A stretch of DNA of 22,345 bases from a candidate division LCP-89 bacterium (GTDB lineage Bacteria; Electryoneota; B3-LCP). The first letter of the stretch is position 1. Each line of letters begins with the position of its first letter. The stretch covers positions 1 through 22,345 of the forward strand of contig JALGZU010000008.1 in assembly GCA_025774735.1 (NCBI GenBank). The letters are read 5' to 3'. Under the pieces are notes generated by a model that was not told the DNA's origin, ran no database searches, and saw only the letters and a program-made list of their open reading frames with translations. Positions 21,923-22,345 of this stretch are shown here, piece by piece. The translations under genes were made by a program, and so were the position numbers.

Positions 21923-22345
21923 ATGGACAAATATTATATCGGAATCGACGGCGGCGGCAGCCGCTCCAGAGGCGTCTTGACAGACGTTCATGGTAAGTCT
22001 GTCGAACAGGCTGAAGGGCTTTGCCTGAATCCATTGACTATCGGGTGGGAGGAGTTCCGGAGTCATCTCCAACAGCTGCTGGATACCCTGCAGTCAGATA
22101 TCACTGCTGAGGCGATAGGCGGCGTTTGCGCAGGCCTGGCGGGCAGTGGTGATGAAGCTGTCAGGAAACGCGCTGAAGCAGAGATTATCAAGCTACTCCC
22201 GGCTTCCGAAGTGTATGTGATTTCGGATGCCCTGGCGGCTCTCTGGGGGGCATTCGGGGGGAAGTCAGGATTGCTGCTGATCGCGGGTACAGGCAGCATC
22301 TGCCTGGGCATGGATGAAAATGGCAAGAACGCCCGATCAGGCGGT
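21923..22345 (+). CDS. BadF/BadG/BcrA-type sugar kinase, N-acetylglucosamine kinase-like (partial)
   Basis: The first 141 codons of a gene cut by the window end. It begins MDKYYIGIDGGGSRSRGVLTD, the phosphate-1 loop of the ASKHA ATPase fold in the BadF/BadG/BcrA/BcrD and N-acetylglucosamine kinase family. Later come GGVCAGLAGSGDE, a VYVISDALAALWGAFGG stretch holding the conserved Asp, and LLLIAGTGSICLG, the phosphate-2 region. GGVCAGLAG and the SDA segment favour the GlcNAc/glucosamine kinase branch over the CoA-dehydratase activators, which need a cysteine iron-sulfur motif not seen so far. It would phosphorylate an amino sugar in the cytoplasm. It starts one base after the glycosyltransferase stop with no ribosome binding site, so translation is probably coupled. 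Confidence 0.85.
   Translation, partial: MDKYYIGIDGGGSRSRGVLTDVHGKSVEQAEGLCLNPLTIGWEEFRSHLQQLLDTLQSDITAEAIGGVCAGLAGSGDEAVRKRAEAEIIKLLPASEVYVISDALAALWGAFGGKSGLLLIAGTGSICLGMDENGKNARSGG

Noticed and set aside
1..22345. CRISPR arrays, tRNA or rRNA genes, insertion sequences
   Set aside because: I saw no regularly spaced repeats, no cloverleaf-type sequence with a GTTCGAATC-like T arm, no rRNA signature and no transposase frame.

Overview
This window looks like a piece of chromosome from a Gram-negative bacterium of the FCB superphylum, most likely outside classical Bacteroidetes. Four secreted proteins end in a type IX secretion (T9SS) sorting domain, recognised by an NP-F-N box, a G-R beta-turn and a final basic-hydrophobic strand. 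There are also outer-membrane barrel proteins and a lipoprotein. Against Bacteroidetes proper, several genes have clear Shine-Dalgarno sequences (for example before positions 2629, 8008, 14485 and 16625), and six promoters fit TTGNNN-N17-TANNNT rather than the Bacteroidetes -33/-7 type. Candidate phyla such as KSB1, Marinimicrobia, Zixibacteria or Latescibacteria would fit; the sequence alone cannot choose between them. Base composition is moderately GC-rich apart from one AT-rich gene at 9683-11848.

Layout. 1-2640: two convergent T9SS cargo genes, each split by an apparent one-base frameshift (junctions near 600 and 2067) and separated by back-to-back terminators. One carries an ethylbenzene-dehydrogenase-type haem domain with a CX3CH motif. 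2640-3200: AT-rich non-coding stretch with three adjacent hairpins. 3255-5656: transport operon of a YhhQ-type queuosine-precursor transporter, an NSS-family sodium symporter and a 46-residue MetS-like small subunit. 5742-6167: small TPR-like lipoprotein with its own promoter and terminator. 6331-7789: PflX-type radical SAM protein overlapping an O6-alkylguanine-DNA alkyltransferase. 8008-9285: citrate synthase of the mitochondrial type, with promoter, leader hairpin and terminator. 9426-11848 (minus): large LVIVD-repeat T9SS protein followed by a small unknown ORF. 12087-14213 (minus): DUF5916-type protein. 14485-16155 (plus): Asp-box sialidase-like T9SS protein. 16218-17156 (minus): two small DNA-binding proteins sharing a C-terminal module. 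17380-17718: small membrane protein. 17715-20342 (minus): patatin-like phospholipase fused to an outer-membrane barrel. 20434-22345: tandem glycosyltransferase and a BadF/NAGK-type sugar kinase cut by the window edge.

Much of the window serves the cell surface (T9SS cargo, patatin-barrel, DUF5916, lipoprotein, glycosyltransferase), interleaved with ordinary housekeeping genes. No CRISPR array, rRNA, tRNA, transposase or phage gene was seen. The least explained items are the paired regulators with a shared C-terminal module, the hairpin cluster at 2875-2959 and the pair of frameshifts restricted to T9SS cargo.
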